Positions 1-8,336 of a DNA stretch of 64,000 nucleotides are shown piece by piece. The notes under the pieces are model-generated. The model was not told the DNA's origin. It saw only the letters and a list, made by a program, of their open reading frames with translations, and did not search any database. Position 1 is the first letter of the stretch, and every line of letters begins with the position of its first letter. The translations under genes and the position numbers were made by a program. Source of the stretch: Clostridiales bacterium (GTDB taxonomy: Bacteria; Bacillota; Clostridia; Oscillospirales; Acutalibacteraceae); NCBI GenBank assembly GCA_019422525.1, contig JAHZDE010000001.1, positions 248,001 to 312,000 on the forward strand. Reading direction: 5' to 3'.

Positions 1-1
1 G

Positions 2-442
2 ATTATTGAACTGAAGCCTTATGGAAATACAGCCGAGCTATGCAGCAAAACTTGTGAGTTGTTGTTAGGGTATCGGGGGCTGTGGTGCGTGGAGTCTTTT
101 TCCCCCACAGTCGTCCAGTGGTTCCGAAAAAACCAGCCAAAGGTGGTTCGCGGCCAGTTAATGGCGAAGTTTACCCGCAAGGATAAGCATTTTAATATTT
201 TTACAGCGTTTCTGGCCCGGAATCTGTTTGTCAACGTTTTGGGACGTCCAGATTTTATCGCATATGACGTGAACGCCCGTAGAAATTGGAGTTTGCGGGC
301 TGCCTGCCGACTCTTTCATGCCCAAGAGGTATGCTGGACGATTCGAACACCGCAGCAGCTTTGGTCGATAAAAACCGAAGGGGCCATTGGTATTTTTGAA
401 TATTTTGACCCTTCACAGGTAAATAGTATTATGGCTGAATAA
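2..442 (+). CDS. Glycerophosphodiester phosphodiesterase, C-terminal part (5' end outside window)
   Basis: The reading frame is open from base 2, so the start lies upstream of the window. The visible part begins IIELKPYG, a typical stretch of the GDPD TIM barrel, and continues with CVESFSPTVVQWFRKNQP and VRGQL, which match the late barrel strands of glycerophosphodiester phosphodiesterases (cleavage of glycerophosphodiesters to glycerol-3-phosphate and an alcohol). The last 70 residues (FNIFTAFLARNL and on) are a family-typical extension. The catalytic histidines are in the missing part, so activity cannot be judged. A good terminator follows directly. Confidence 0.8.
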   Translation: MIELKPYGNTAELCSKTCELLLGYRGLWCVESFSPTVVQWFRKNQPKVVRGQLMAKFTRKDKHFNIFTAFLARNLFVNVLGRPDFIAYDVNARRNWSLRAACRLFHAQEVCWTIRTPQQLWSIKTEGAIGIFEYFDPSQVNSIMAE

Positions 443-460
443 TTTATATATATGGAAAAG

Positions 461-494
461 GCATCCGTCGGTTACGAGAGACGGGTGCTTTTTT
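461..494 (+). terminator. Rho-independent terminator after the GDPD gene
   Basis: Arms GCATCCGTC (461-469) and GACGGGTGC (480-488) form a 9-bp stem with one G-T pair and a 10-base loop, followed by six T. Confidence 0.85.
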
Positions 495-536
495 ACTGGA
501 AAATAAAAAGTTATGAAAAAGTTTCTGATTCACCCT

Positions 537-564
537 TTGCAAGATACCCAATGTGCATTATAAT
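537..564 (+). promoter_or_regulatory. Probable promoter of the MATE-recQ operon
   Basis: TTGCAA (537-542), 16-base spacer, TATAAT (559-564). About 90 bases of leader follow before the likely MATE start; I see no recognisable riboswitch in it. Confidence 0.6.
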
Positions 565-653
565 AGACAGGATATCCTTAAAAAAGATTTATCGACACGG
601 GAATGTAATATCTCGAAATGAAGGAATGTTTTGTGAAAACAGGAGTGATGAAG

Positions 654-2015
654 ATGGAAAAAAGAAGCGACCTGAAAATGGGGACAGCGCCAATGCTGCC
701 ACTGATTATTTCCATGGCTCTTCCGGCCATGTTTTCCATGTTGGTGCAGGCACTGTATAATGTGGTGGATAGCTATTTCGTATCCAAAATCAGTGAAGAT
801 GCCCTGACGGCAGTTTCTCTGGCCTATCCCATCCAAATGCTGCTGATTGCTTTTGGTATGGGTACGGCAGTGGGAATTAACTCGTTGATTTCCCGCCGGC
901 TTGGAGAAGGCAATCAGGAGGCGGCAGATAGCGCAGCCAGTCATGGAATTTGGCTGGGAGTGTTTAACTGGATTATTTTTGCCTTGTTTGGACTATTTTT
1001 TACCCGCAGTTTTTTTGAAGCATACACTTCTGCTGAAAATATCGTTTCTATGGGCAGCGATTATCTGGGCATTGTTTGTATTTATTCTTTTGGCCTCTTT
1101 ATCGAAGCCAATATTGAAAAAACGCTGCAAGCTACTGGAAATATGATTTGGCCGATGATTTTTCAGCTGACAGGAGCCGTTACCAATATTATTCTGGACC
1201 CCATCTTTATTTTCAGCCTGAATATGGGGGTGGCTGGTGCGGCAATTGCAACGGTCATTGGACAGATAGCGGCACTGGTGTTGGCTACCATTGTACTGCT
1301 GACTCGGGAACATGCTGTCAAAATACATTTACGCAGTTTTCGGTTTGACTGGCAGACTATCAAACAGATTTATATTGTTGGTATTCCTGCTATTATTATG
1401 CAAGCAATCAGCTCAGTCATGACATTGGCTATGAACGCCATTCTGGTAAGCTTTTCGAAAACTGCCGTTGCGGTTTTTGGCATTTATTTCAAGCTCCAGT
1501 CCTTTGTGTTTATGCCAGTCTTCGGATTGACCCAGGGACTCATGCCCATTATGGGATATAATTTCGGAGCCCGCAATCGCCGTCGGATGCTTTCAAGCCT
1601 GAGAATCGGTTGTGTGATTGGTCTGCTGATTATGGCCGTGGGAACGGTGGTGTTCTGGGCGATTCCAGACAAACTGTTGCTGATTTTTGATGCTTCTTCA
1701 GAAATGCTTCGAATTGGCCATCCGGCTTTGCAGTACATCAGTTTGTGCTTTCTTCCTGCTGCATTGGGAATTCTGTCTTCCACCCTGTTTCAGGCAATGG
1801 GTAGAGGATTTTACAGCTTGATTGTTTCGGTAATGCGTCAATTGGTGGTTTTGGTTCCCGCTGCCTGGCTGCTGTCTCACATTAGCCTGACGGCAGTGTG
1901 GTTTGCTTTTCCCATTGCGGAAGTGGTTTCGTTACTTACCAGTATTTTTCTGTTTCAAAATCTGTACAGAAAAGTCATCCGGAATATGGATGCATCCAAA
2001 ACAGAGGCTATGTGA
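654..2015 (+). CDS. MATE family multidrug/toxin exporter
   Basis: Inner-membrane secondary exporter that couples extrusion of cationic drugs or metabolites to Na+ or H+ entry. The protein (about 453 residues from this start) opens MEKRSDLKMGTAPMLPLIIS and shows the two-fold MATE layout with about 12 hydrophobic segments; the N-lobe motif ALYNVVDSYFVSKIS and the later FGLTQGLMPIMGYNFGARN are characteristic. An in-frame ATG exists at 618, but the AGGAG at 641-645 is correctly spaced only for the ATG at 654. The stop codon overlaps the start of recQ (TGATG), so the two are translationally coupled. Substrate unknown. Confidence 0.88.
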   Translation: MEKRSDLKMGTAPMLPLIISMALPAMFSMLVQALYNVVDSYFVSKISEDALTAVSLAYPIQMLLIAFGMGTAVGINSLISRRLGEGNQEAADSAASHGIWLGVFNWIIFALFGLFFTRSFFEAYTSAENIVSMGSDYLGIVCIYSFGLFIEANIEKTLQATGNMIWPMIFQLTGAVTNIILDPIFIFSLNMGVAGAAIATVIGQIAALVLATIVLLTREHAVKIHLRSFRFDWQTIKQIYIVGIPAIIMQAISSVMTLAMNAILVSFSKTAVAVFGIYFKLQSFVFMPVFGLTQGLMPIMGYNFGARNRRRMLSSLRIGCVIGLLIMAVGTVVFWAIPDKLLLIFDASSEMLRIGHPALQYISLCFLPAALGILSSTLFQAMGRGFYSLIVSVMRQLVVLVPAAWLLSHISLTAVWFAFPIAEVVSLLTSIFLFQNLYRKVIRNMDASKTEAM

Positions 2016-3535
2016 TGGATAAGTATAGTGTTCTCAAACAGGTATTTGGCTATGATTCATTTCGTCCTGGTCAGGAGGAGCTGGTAGATAGCTTGCTATC
2101 CGGGCGGGACGCTATGGGAGTCATGCCTACCGGAGCGGGGAAATCCATTTGTTTTCAGGTGCCCGGAATTCTATTGCCGGGAATTACGCTGGTAGTATCT
2201 CCGCTGATTTCCCTGATGCGGGACCAAGTGAATGCGCTGGTACAGGCTGGGGTACGGGGCGCTTTTTTGAACAGTTCCCTGACACCGGGGCAGTATCGCA
2301 AAGCGTTGTATAATGCCAGGCAGGGGATCTATAAAATTATCTATGTAGCTCCTGAAAGACTCCTTACCAGAGATTTTTTGGACTTTACACAGTCAGTAAC
2401 CATATCGATGGTATGTGTAGATGAAGCGCACTGTGTCTCTCAATGGGGGCAAGATTTCCGGCCGGGATATTTAAAAATTTCCCAGTTTTTGGAGAGCCTT
2501 CCCAAACGTCCGGTGGTAGGAGCCTTTACGGCAACGGCTACCCGGCAGGTACGGGAAGATATTTTACAACTGGTGGGACTGCAAAATCCCAAAATTGTCA
2601 TTACAGGGTTTAACCGGAAGAATTTGTATTTTGGTGTGCGGAAGCCCCGGGATAAATTCCGAGAATTGCTGCAGATTCTTCGGGAAGAAGGAGACAAAAG
2701 CGGAATTGTATATTGCTCCACCCGAAAGCTGGTGGAAGAGGTTTGCGAAAAGCTGCGGGATGCAGGATACCCTGCGGCCCGGTATCATGCAGGACTTTCC
2801 GATGAAGAGCGGGGGCAGAGCCAGGAAGATTTTCTCTATGACAGAAAAACGGTAATGGTAGCCACCAATGCTTTTGGAATGGGAATTGACAAGTCCAATG
2901 TTTCGTATGTCATCCACTACAATATGCCAAAAGATTTGGAAAGCTATTATCAGGAAGCCGGACGTGCCGGAAGAGATGGATCTCCGGCCAGATGTATTTT
3001 GTTATACAGCGGGGCTGATGTACGCCTTAACCGCTTTATGATTGAAAAAGAAAAAGACAACGAAGAACTCGATGAGGAAACTGCCAAGCAGGTTCGGGAA
3101 AAGGAACTGGAACGCTTGAAACTCATGACCTTTTATGCGACCAGCCGCCGGTGCCTGCGGCAGTATCAGCTTCGCTATTTTGGGGAGACCGGCGTGCCGG
3201 GGTATTGCGGAAATTGTTCTGTTTGCCTGCACGAAGAGAGAAAAATCGATTGGGAAGAGTCGATTCCTCATCGGCCTGTGGTAAAACGTCCTGTCGGGGA
3301 CGCCCTTCCTTTGGATGAGGCTCTATTTCGGCGATTGCGACAGCTTCGTCTGTCGCTGGCAAAGAGCGCAGGGATCCCGCCTTATGCAGTGTTTACCGAC
3401 TCGACTCTTCGTGAGATGTGTATCTACAGGCCCAAAAGTGAGAGTGAACTTTTGGCTATTTCGGGCGTAGGTGAGAAAAAGCTGGAACGGTATGGTTCAC
3501 TGTTTTTGCGGGAGATAAAGGGGTGGAAAGGGTAA
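2015..3535 (+). CDS. recQ: RecQ family ATP-dependent DNA helicase, short form
   Basis: 3'-5' DNA helicase of recombination and fork repair. Of about 506 residues, the N-terminal helicase core shows Walker A (MPTGAGKSICFQ), the Walker B box VDEAHC, SAT-like TATAT and the motif VI region YYQEAGRAGRDG. A zinc-binding segment follows (C-x6-type cysteines ending GYCGNCSVC), then an HRDC domain (FRRLRQLRLSLAKSAGIPPY to the end). The stretch between zinc domain and HRDC is only about 30 residues, so the RQC winged helix of E. coli RecQ (609 aa) seems to be absent. Start chosen at the ATG overlapping the MATE stop. Confidence 0.93.
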   Translation: MDKYSVLKQVFGYDSFRPGQEELVDSLLSGRDAMGVMPTGAGKSICFQVPGILLPGITLVVSPLISLMRDQVNALVQAGVRGAFLNSSLTPGQYRKALYNARQGIYKIIYVAPERLLTRDFLDFTQSVTISMVCVDEAHCVSQWGQDFRPGYLKISQFLESLPKRPVVGAFTATATRQVREDILQLVGLQNPKIVITGFNRKNLYFGVRKPRDKFRELLQILREEGDKSGIVYCSTRKLVEEVCEKLRDAGYPAARYHAGLSDEERGQSQEDFLYDRKTVMVATNAFGMGIDKSNVSYVIHYNMPKDLESYYQEAGRAGRDGSPARCILLYSGADVRLNRFMIEKEKDNEELDEETAKQVREKELERLKLMTFYATSRRCLRQYQLRYFGETGVPGYCGNCSVCLHEERKIDWEESIPHRPVVKRPVGDALPLDEALFRRLRQLRLSLAKSAGIPPYAVFTDSTLREMCIYRPKSESELLAISGVGEKKLERYGSLFLREIKGWKG

Positions 3536-3603
3536 CAGATTTGTAAAGAATTACCCAAATGATTACAGATAATTTCAATCTGATTACAGTATTGTAAGAA
3601 TCA

Positions 3604-3632
3604 TTGCTTTTTGATTTTGTCCATGCTACACT
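3604..3632 (+). promoter_or_regulatory. Possible promoter of the small membrane protein gene
   Basis: TTGCTT (3604-3609), 17-base spacer, TACACT (3627-3632). Two exact copies of GATTACAG lie 21 bases apart just upstream (3561 and 3582), suggesting a regulator site. Confidence 0.5.
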
Positions 3633-3703
3633 ATGTCCATCCTTTTTTCAGAAAGGATTTGAAGAAACAAACGAAACTGTTATATACAGAAAGGAGCATG
3701 GTT

Positions 3704-3886
3704 ATGCCTGAGATGATTCGCATACTACTGATTTCGTTGAGACCCTTTATGATTTTTATGGCAATTGCTGCCGGCGGAGTCGCTTTGACGATGCTCCGTG
3801 ATCATCTGATTCACTATAATCGTAAGCCTAAGGTATCGGAAAAAGTGCAAAAGTTGATTCCTATTGATGATTTGTATAACGAATAA
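3704..3886 (+). CDS. Small single-pass membrane protein, function unknown
   Basis: About 60 residues starting MPEMIRILLISLRPFM. One hydrophobic segment (residues 5-27, LLISLRPFMIFMAIAAGGVALTML) is followed by a basic stretch and a charged tail ending LIPIDDLYNE. AAGGAG at 3691-3696 is correctly spaced for the ATG at 3704 and too close to the ATG at 3698, so the shorter start is preferred. It stands alone: own promoter, terminator behind. I do not recognise the family. Confidence 0.6.
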   Translation: MPEMIRILLISLRPFMIFMAIAAGGVALTMLRDHLIHYNRKPKVSEKVQKLIPIDDLYNE

Positions 3887-3930
3887 GGATAAACCAAATT
3901 GCTTGGGCCTCCTGTTACGCATATACATAA

Positions 3931-3967
3931 AAAATTCCTCTGCTGACATCCGGCAGAGGAATTTTTT
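3931..3967. terminator. Bidirectional terminator between the small membrane gene and padR
   Basis: AAATTCCTCTGC and GCAGAGGAATTT form a 12-bp stem; T-run on the + strand and A-run on the other side make it usable from both directions. The padR stop codon lies inside its edge. Confidence 0.9.
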
Positions 3968-4334
3968 ATGTTTTTTCAGAAGAATTTGTCGTTTGGAGGC
4001 TGCTGGGAGCTGACTGCAAAATTTTTAGAATCCCTTCGTTCATAGAAAGGTATTCCGTTCGAATGTTTTCCAGGTAAGCCTCTCCGGCAGGTTCCAAATG
4101 ATAGTATACCCGGGCACGCCGTTTTCCTACAATCACACGCCTGTCAGAAATCATACCTTTTTTCAGCATACGATAAAGACTGGGATACATAGAACCTTCC
4201 GTCATAGTATATAATCCCCCGCTGCGTCTGGCCAGCTGCTGGGAAAGTTGATATCCATACATATCTTCCTCTTGAAGAAGTGTAAGGAGGAGCAGATCAA
4301 TGGTTCCCCGACGCAAATTTTCATTAATGCTCAA
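3966..4334 (-). CDS. PadR family transcriptional regulator
   Basis: About 122 residues. The N-terminal winged helix (INENLRRGTIDLLLLTLL, MYGYQLSQQLARRSGG, TEGSMYPSLYRMLKKG) is classic PadR, followed by the wing with KRRARVYYHLEPAG and a dimerisation helix. The frame is open to a GTG at 4367, but AGGGGGA is well placed before the TTG at 4334, which gives the family-typical MSINENLRRGT start. PadR proteins usually repress a neighbouring exporter; none is adjacent in the same direction, so the target is unclear. Confidence 0.85.
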   Translation of the reverse strand: MSINENLRRGTIDLLLLTLLQEEDMYGYQLSQQLARRSGGLYTMTEGSMYPSLYRMLKKGMISDRRVIVGKRRARVYYHLEPAGEAYLENIRTEYLSMNEGILKILQSAPSSLQTTNSSEKT

Positions 4335-4376
4335 AAAGAATCCCCCTTTTTCAAAAATGGTGTTCACTTTACTCCT

Positions 4377-4405
4377 ATTAAAACATATTTGGATTTTTTT
4401 GTAAA
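4377..4405 (-). promoter_or_regulatory. Probable padR promoter
   Basis: On the minus strand: TTTACA (4405-4400), 17-base spacer, TTTAAT (4382-4377). Confidence 0.5.
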
Positions 4406-4433
4406 TACCCGGGGGAAAGAGTACTATAAAAAT

Positions 4434-5168
4434 TTATATAGGAAGTCCAGCCTTGCGAAAAATTGCGTGAGCCTTTTCCATTTCTGCGGCGGTGGGTTCA
4501 GGAATATCGGCTAAAGTGAAGGGGATTTTTAAAGCGTCCCACTTATATGCTCCCATTTTATGAAAAGGCAGCAGTTCCACTTTTTCAATACAGGAAAACG
4601 GACTGAGAAAATCAGCCAGTTTTTGCAGCTTGTCGGTTTGTAAAGTAAGACCCGGTACGCACACATGGCGAATCCATATGGGCTTTTTCACTTCTTCACA
4701 CCAATTCAGAAGGCGCAGAGCATTTTCATTTCCCATACCGGTGAGGGACTTACACTCTTCTGAATCCAAAGCCTTAATGTCCAGCAGCAGCATGTCTGCC
4801 AATTCCAATGCTTCCCGACATGTTTCCATAGGGACAGCACCGCAGGTATCCACAGCGGTGTGAAATCCCTGCTCTTTACAAAGGCGAAGAATAGCTGCGG
4901 TAAAATCCGGCTGCAGCAATGGCTCGCCGCCGGAAAGGGTAACGCCGCCAGAACGGATAAAGTTTCGATAGGGAAGGATTTTTTCCACAACTTCCCCAGC
5001 TGTTGTGGAAGTTCCGTCGCATTTATCCCAGGTATCCGGATTATGGCAATATGCACAGCGCAGTAAACAGCCTTGCAGAAAAACGACATAGCGAATTCCC
5101 GGGCCATCCAGTGCCCCAAAAGTTTCTACAGAATGGATGCGGCCCGGAATTTCTGTAACAGTAGACAT
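4434..5168 (-). CDS. pflA: Pyruvate formate-lyase activating enzyme (radical SAM)
   Basis: Cytosolic radical-SAM enzyme that installs the glycyl radical on PflB using S-adenosylmethionine and a [4Fe-4S] cluster. The cluster motif C34-x3-C38-x2-C41 sits in QGCLLRCAYCHNPDTW; the SAM-binding GGE is in VTLSGGEPLLQ; the core continues DTCG and DMLLLDIKAL. The length of 244 residues is normal. AAGGAG precedes the ATG by about 10 bases. It lies 73 bases downstream of pflB with a partial terminator hairpin between them, which may lower its expression relative to pflB. Confidence 0.95.
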   Translation of the reverse strand: MSTVTEIPGRIHSVETFGALDGPGIRYVVFLQGCLLRCAYCHNPDTWDKCDGTSTTAGEVVEKILPYRNFIRSGGVTLSGGEPLLQPDFTAAILRLCKEQGFHTAVDTCGAVPMETCREALELADMLLLDIKALDSEECKSLTGMGNENALRLLNWCEEVKKPIWIRHVCVPGLTLQTDKLQKLADFLSPFSCIEKVELLPFHKMGAYKWDALKIPFTLADIPEPTAAEMEKAHAIFRKAGLPI

Positions 5169-5199
5169 GATAGGTCATCTCCTTCACAAATTGAAAAAT

Positions 5200-5224
5200 G
5201 CGCCCCGGCTTTGGGCTGGGGCGC
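5200..5224 (-). terminator. Hairpin between pflB and pflA, likely partial terminator
   Basis: GCGCCCC(G)GC ... GGGGCGC arms; on the minus strand the stem is followed by ATTTTTC. Placed directly after the pflB stop, it probably reduces read-through into pflA. Confidence 0.65.
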
Positions 5225-5241
5225 ATCTGTTTTAATAGAAC

Positions 5242-7458
5242 TTAGAAATGGTCGTGGAACGTACGGCTGATAACATCCAATTGCTGCTCGCGGGTCAGTT
5301 TGATAAAGTTTACTGCATAGCCGGAAACACGGATAGTCAGCTGAGGATACTTTTCCGGATGGTCCATAGCATCCAGCAACACTTCACGGTTCATAACATT
5401 CACGTTAATGTGGTGGCCGCCTTCCATAAAGTAACTGTTCAGCAACTGGGCCAAGTTTTCCTCCCGTACTTCTTCTTCACGGCCCAGAGCGCCGGGCACA
5501 ATAGAGAAGGTATAGGAAATGCCGTCTTCGCTGTAATCATAGGGCAGCTTGGCAACACTCATCATAGAAGCCACGCAGCCGCTGCTGTCACGGCCGTGCA
5601 TGGGGTTAGCGCCGGGAGCAAAAGGTTCGCCGCGCTTACGCCCGTCGGGGGTGGAACCGGTGTGCTTGCCATACACCACATTGGAAGTGATGGTCAGGAT
5701 AGACATGGTGGGACGGCTGCCGCGATAGGTGCGGCACTTTTCCAGTTTGCCCATGAATTTCTTCACAATCATAACGGCGATATCATCCACGCGGGGATCG
5801 TTGTTGCCAAATTTGGGGAAATCGCCCTCAATTTCATATTCCGTTACCAGGCCGGTCTCATCACGAACCGGGTGTACTTTTGCATATTTGATGGCAGACA
5901 GACTATCAGCCACTACAGAAAGACCGGCAATGCCGCAGGCCATGGTACGAACCACTTGCTGGTCATGAAGGGCCATCTGGATTTTTTCGTAGCAATATTT
6001 GTCGTGCATATAGTGAATGATGTTCAGAGCGTTGATATAGAGGCTTGCCAGCCAGTCCATCATGACGTCGAACTTCTTCATCACATCATCATAGTCCAGG
6101 GTGTTTCCGCGAACCGCCAGCAGCTCGGGGCCTACCTGGTCGCCGCTGATTTCATCACGGCCGCCGTTAATGGCATACAGCAGGCACTTTGCCAGATTGG
6201 CACGGGCGCCAAAGAACTGCATCTGCTTGCCTACCCGCATAGCGGAGACACAGCAGGCAATGGCATAGTCGTCGCCGAACTTTTTGCGCATCAGATCGTC
6301 GCTCTCATACTGGATAGCAGAAGTCTGAATAGACATCTTGGAGCAGAACTCTTGGAAGTTTTTGGGAAGGCGGGGGCTCCACAAAATAGTCATGTTCGGC
6401 TCGGGAGCAGGGCCCAAGTTGGTCAAAGTATGCAGGAAACGATAGGAGTTCTTGGTGACCATGTGACGGCCATCAGTGCCAATACCGCCAATAGATTCGG
6501 TAACCCAGGTGGGGTCGCCGGAGAACAGCTGGTCATATTCGGGAGTGCGCAGGAAGCGTACCAGACGCAGCTTCATAATAAACTGGTCTACCATTTCCTG
6601 AATCTCTTCTTCGGTGTAGCGGCCATTTTCCAGGTCACGCTGGGCGTAAATATCCAGGAAAGTGGAGGTGCGGCCCAGAGACATGGCAGCGCCATTCTGT
6701 TCCTTTACAGCAGCCAGATAGCCGAAGTACAGCCACTGGATAGCTTCCTTGGTGTCTTGTGCAGGCTTGGAAATATCAAAGCCATAGCTTTCGCCCAATC
6801 GCTGGAGCTTTTTCAGGGCACGAATCTGCTCGGCTACGTCTTCACGGCGGCGGATAGCATGGGTGTCCATCACATCATAGGTCAGACCATCCAGATCGGC
6901 CTGCTTGGATTTAATGAGAAAATCGGTTCCGTACAAAGCCACCCGGCGATAATCGCCAATAATACGGCCACGGCCGTAAGCATCCGGCAGACCGGTGATG
7001 ATGTGGCTGTGACGGGCCTTCTTAATGTCGGGGGTATAAACATCAAACACGCCGTCGTTGTGGGTCTTGCGATACTTGAAAATCTCTTCCACCTTGGGAT
7101 CCAGTTTACGGCCATAGGCTTCCAGAGATTTGCGTACCATACGCATACCGCCAAAAGGCATGATGGCGCGCTTCAGAGGAGCATCGGTCTGCAAACCGAC
7201 GATGACTTCTTTATCTTTATCAATATAGCCAGGGGCATAAGCATCAATGTCGCTGATAGTGGAAGCGTCCACATCCAAAACGCCGCCTGCTTTGCGCTCC
7301 TTTTCCAGAAGCACTTTTACTTCATCCCACAGTTCACGGGTGCGCTGGGTGGGAGGGGTTAGAAAGCTTTCGTCTCCATCGTAGGGCGTGTAGTTGCGCT
7401 GAATAAAATCCTGCACGTCAACGGTGTGGCTCCAATGTCCAGGGATAAAATCTTTCAT
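5242..7458 (-). CDS. pflB: Formate C-acetyltransferase (pyruvate formate-lyase)
   Basis: Converts pyruvate and CoA into acetyl-CoA and formate during anaerobic growth. At 738 residues it has the normal length. The paired active-site cysteines are in AIACCVSAMRVGKQMQFF, and the C-terminal glycyl-radical motif RVSGYAVNF puts the radical glycine at about residue 713. The N-terminus MKDFIPGHWSHTVDVQDFIQ matches clostridial PFLs; the frame stays open upstream to a TTG at 7485, but AGAAAGGA lies inside that extension and fits the ATG at 7458. It follows the dCMP deaminase gene and precedes pflA. A very long antisense frame across it is only a codon-bias shadow. Confidence 0.97.
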   Translation of the reverse strand: MKDFIPGHWSHTVDVQDFIQRNYTPYDGDESFLTPPTQRTRELWDEVKVLLEKERKAGGVLDVDASTISDIDAYAPGYIDKDKEVIVGLQTDAPLKRAIMPFGGMRMVRKSLEAYGRKLDPKVEEIFKYRKTHNDGVFDVYTPDIKKARHSHIITGLPDAYGRGRIIGDYRRVALYGTDFLIKSKQADLDGLTYDVMDTHAIRRREDVAEQIRALKKLQRLGESYGFDISKPAQDTKEAIQWLYFGYLAAVKEQNGAAMSLGRTSTFLDIYAQRDLENGRYTEEEIQEMVDQFIMKLRLVRFLRTPEYDQLFSGDPTWVTESIGGIGTDGRHMVTKNSYRFLHTLTNLGPAPEPNMTILWSPRLPKNFQEFCSKMSIQTSAIQYESDDLMRKKFGDDYAIACCVSAMRVGKQMQFFGARANLAKCLLYAINGGRDEISGDQVGPELLAVRGNTLDYDDVMKKFDVMMDWLASLYINALNIIHYMHDKYCYEKIQMALHDQQVVRTMACGIAGLSVVADSLSAIKYAKVHPVRDETGLVTEYEIEGDFPKFGNNDPRVDDIAVMIVKKFMGKLEKCRTYRGSRPTMSILTITSNVVYGKHTGSTPDGRKRGEPFAPGANPMHGRDSSGCVASMMSVAKLPYDYSEDGISYTFSIVPGALGREEEVREENLAQLLNSYFMEGGHHINVNVMNREVLLDAMDHPEKYPQLTIRVSGYAVNFIKLTREQQLDVISRTFHDHF

Positions 7459-7477
7459 AACTCTGTATTCCTTTCTC

Positions 7478-7493
7478 CCGTTCAAAACGGGTC
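7478..7493 (-). promoter_or_regulatory. Hairpin just upstream of the pflB ribosome binding site
   Basis: On the minus strand CCCGTTTTGAACGGG forms a short stem with loop TTTTGA, immediately before AGAAAGGA. A near copy (CCGGTTTTGACCGG) stands before the dCMP deaminase gene. Confidence 0.4.
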
Positions 7494-7510
7494 AACAAGC
7501 GCCAATGGCG

Positions 7511-7552
7511 CAAAAAACCAAGGCTGCCCGGTAAAATCATTACCGGCGGCCC
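7511..7552 (-). terminator. Terminator-like hairpin after the dCMP deaminase gene
   Basis: On the minus strand GGCCGCCGGTAA / TTACCGGGCAGCC forms an imperfect stem with an internal CCGGTAA/TTACCGG core, followed by TTGGTTTTTT. It probably limits, but may not block, transcription into pflB. Confidence 0.6.
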
Positions 7553-7605
7553 GCTGTCGGATGGGCATAAGCCCGCCCGTAAGGGGAAAGCAGATGATAC
7601 AACAA

Positions 7606-8097
7606 TCAGTAACCGAAAACTCCCAGCATAGATTCATCGTTTTCAATCCAGTCGGAAACGGGAATCACCTTATAATTCTGCTCATCCAGCCGTACAACGA
7701 CCCGGCTGATACCTGCGTTAATAACGAGGCGCTTGCACATAGAGCACGAAGAGGGGTTTTCCACATAATCACCGGAGCGGGCATCCTTGCCCACCAGATA
7801 AAGTGTCGCGCCAATCATTTCTTTACGGGAAGCACTGATAATGGCGTTGGCTTCTGCATGGACCGAACGGCATACCTCATATCGTTCGCCACGGGGAATC
7901 TGCAGCTTCTCCCGAATGCAAATACCGGTGTCGATGCAGTTTTGGCGCCCACGGGGAGCACCGTTATAACCGGAGGAGACAATTTCATCATTGTTGACGA
8001 TAATAGCCCCAAAATTCCGGCGCAGACAGGTACCGCGTTCCAAAACCGTCTGGGCGATATCCAGATAATAATTTTCCTTATCGCGGCGAACTGCCAT
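7606..8097 (-). CDS. comEB: Deoxycytidylate (dCMP) deaminase family protein
   Basis: Zinc-dependent cytidine-deaminase fold; the family deaminates dCMP to dUMP for thymidylate synthesis. The zinc site is complete: H80-A-E82 (VHAEANAI) and the S-C-S-M-C-K motif near residue 115. Other family marks are GYNGAPRG and an extra cysteine/histidine patch (NCIDTGIC). Length 163 is typical. The gene opens the leftward operon ahead of pflB/pflA; this pairing is not explained by shared pathway. AAAGGA stands 9 bases before the ATG, and a long structured leader lies upstream. Gene symbol follows the Bacillus orthologue. Confidence 0.9.
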   Translation of the reverse strand: MAVRRDKENYYLDIAQTVLERGTCLRRNFGAIIVNNDEIVSSGYNGAPRGRQNCIDTGICIREKLQIPRGERYEVCRSVHAEANAIISASRKEMIGATLYLVGKDARSGDYVENPSSCSMCKRLVINAGISRVVVRLDEQNYKVIPVSDWIENDESMLGVFGY

Positions 8098-8307
8098 ACT
8101 GCATCTTCCTTTCAGCTTGTTGTAAGTTTTCCGGTCAAAACCGGCTGCTTTCTGCGCGTATTTTCGCGAAGACCCGCGTTTCCGTTCTAACGCGCCGGAC
8201 CGGAGGTCCGTATTGCCCTAAGGGCTGGCGTGCGGGAAAAATTTTTGTCCGCCGCCAAACAGGAATAGCTAAAACACAATATCTGCCATTCTCTGTGTCT
8301 TGGTTAT
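8098..8307 (-). promoter_or_regulatory. Long structured leader of the dCMP deaminase-pflB-pflA operon
   Basis: About 200 bases of minus-strand leader between promoter and first start codon contain a series of short strong hairpins: GCCCTTAGGGC, GGACCTCCGGTCC, CGCGTTAGAACGGAAACGCG, CGCGAAAATACGCG and CCGGTTTTGACCGG. No open frame of note is present. I cannot match it to a known riboswitch; it lacks the conserved core I expect of the ZTP (pfl) riboswitch. Confidence 0.45.
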
Positions 8308-8336
8308 ACTATATACCATTCATTTTGAATTGGCAA
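8308..8336 (-). promoter_or_regulatory. Promoter of the dCMP deaminase-pflB-pflA operon
   Basis: Minus strand: TTGCCA (8336-8331), 17-base spacer, TATAGT (8313-8308). Confidence 0.7.

Noticed and set aside
5248..7362. A 704-codon open frame antisense to pflB
   Set aside because: The sense frame is an unmistakable PFL with active-site cysteines and glycyl-radical motif. The antisense translation shows no domain and arises from the strong codon bias of a highly expressed gene.
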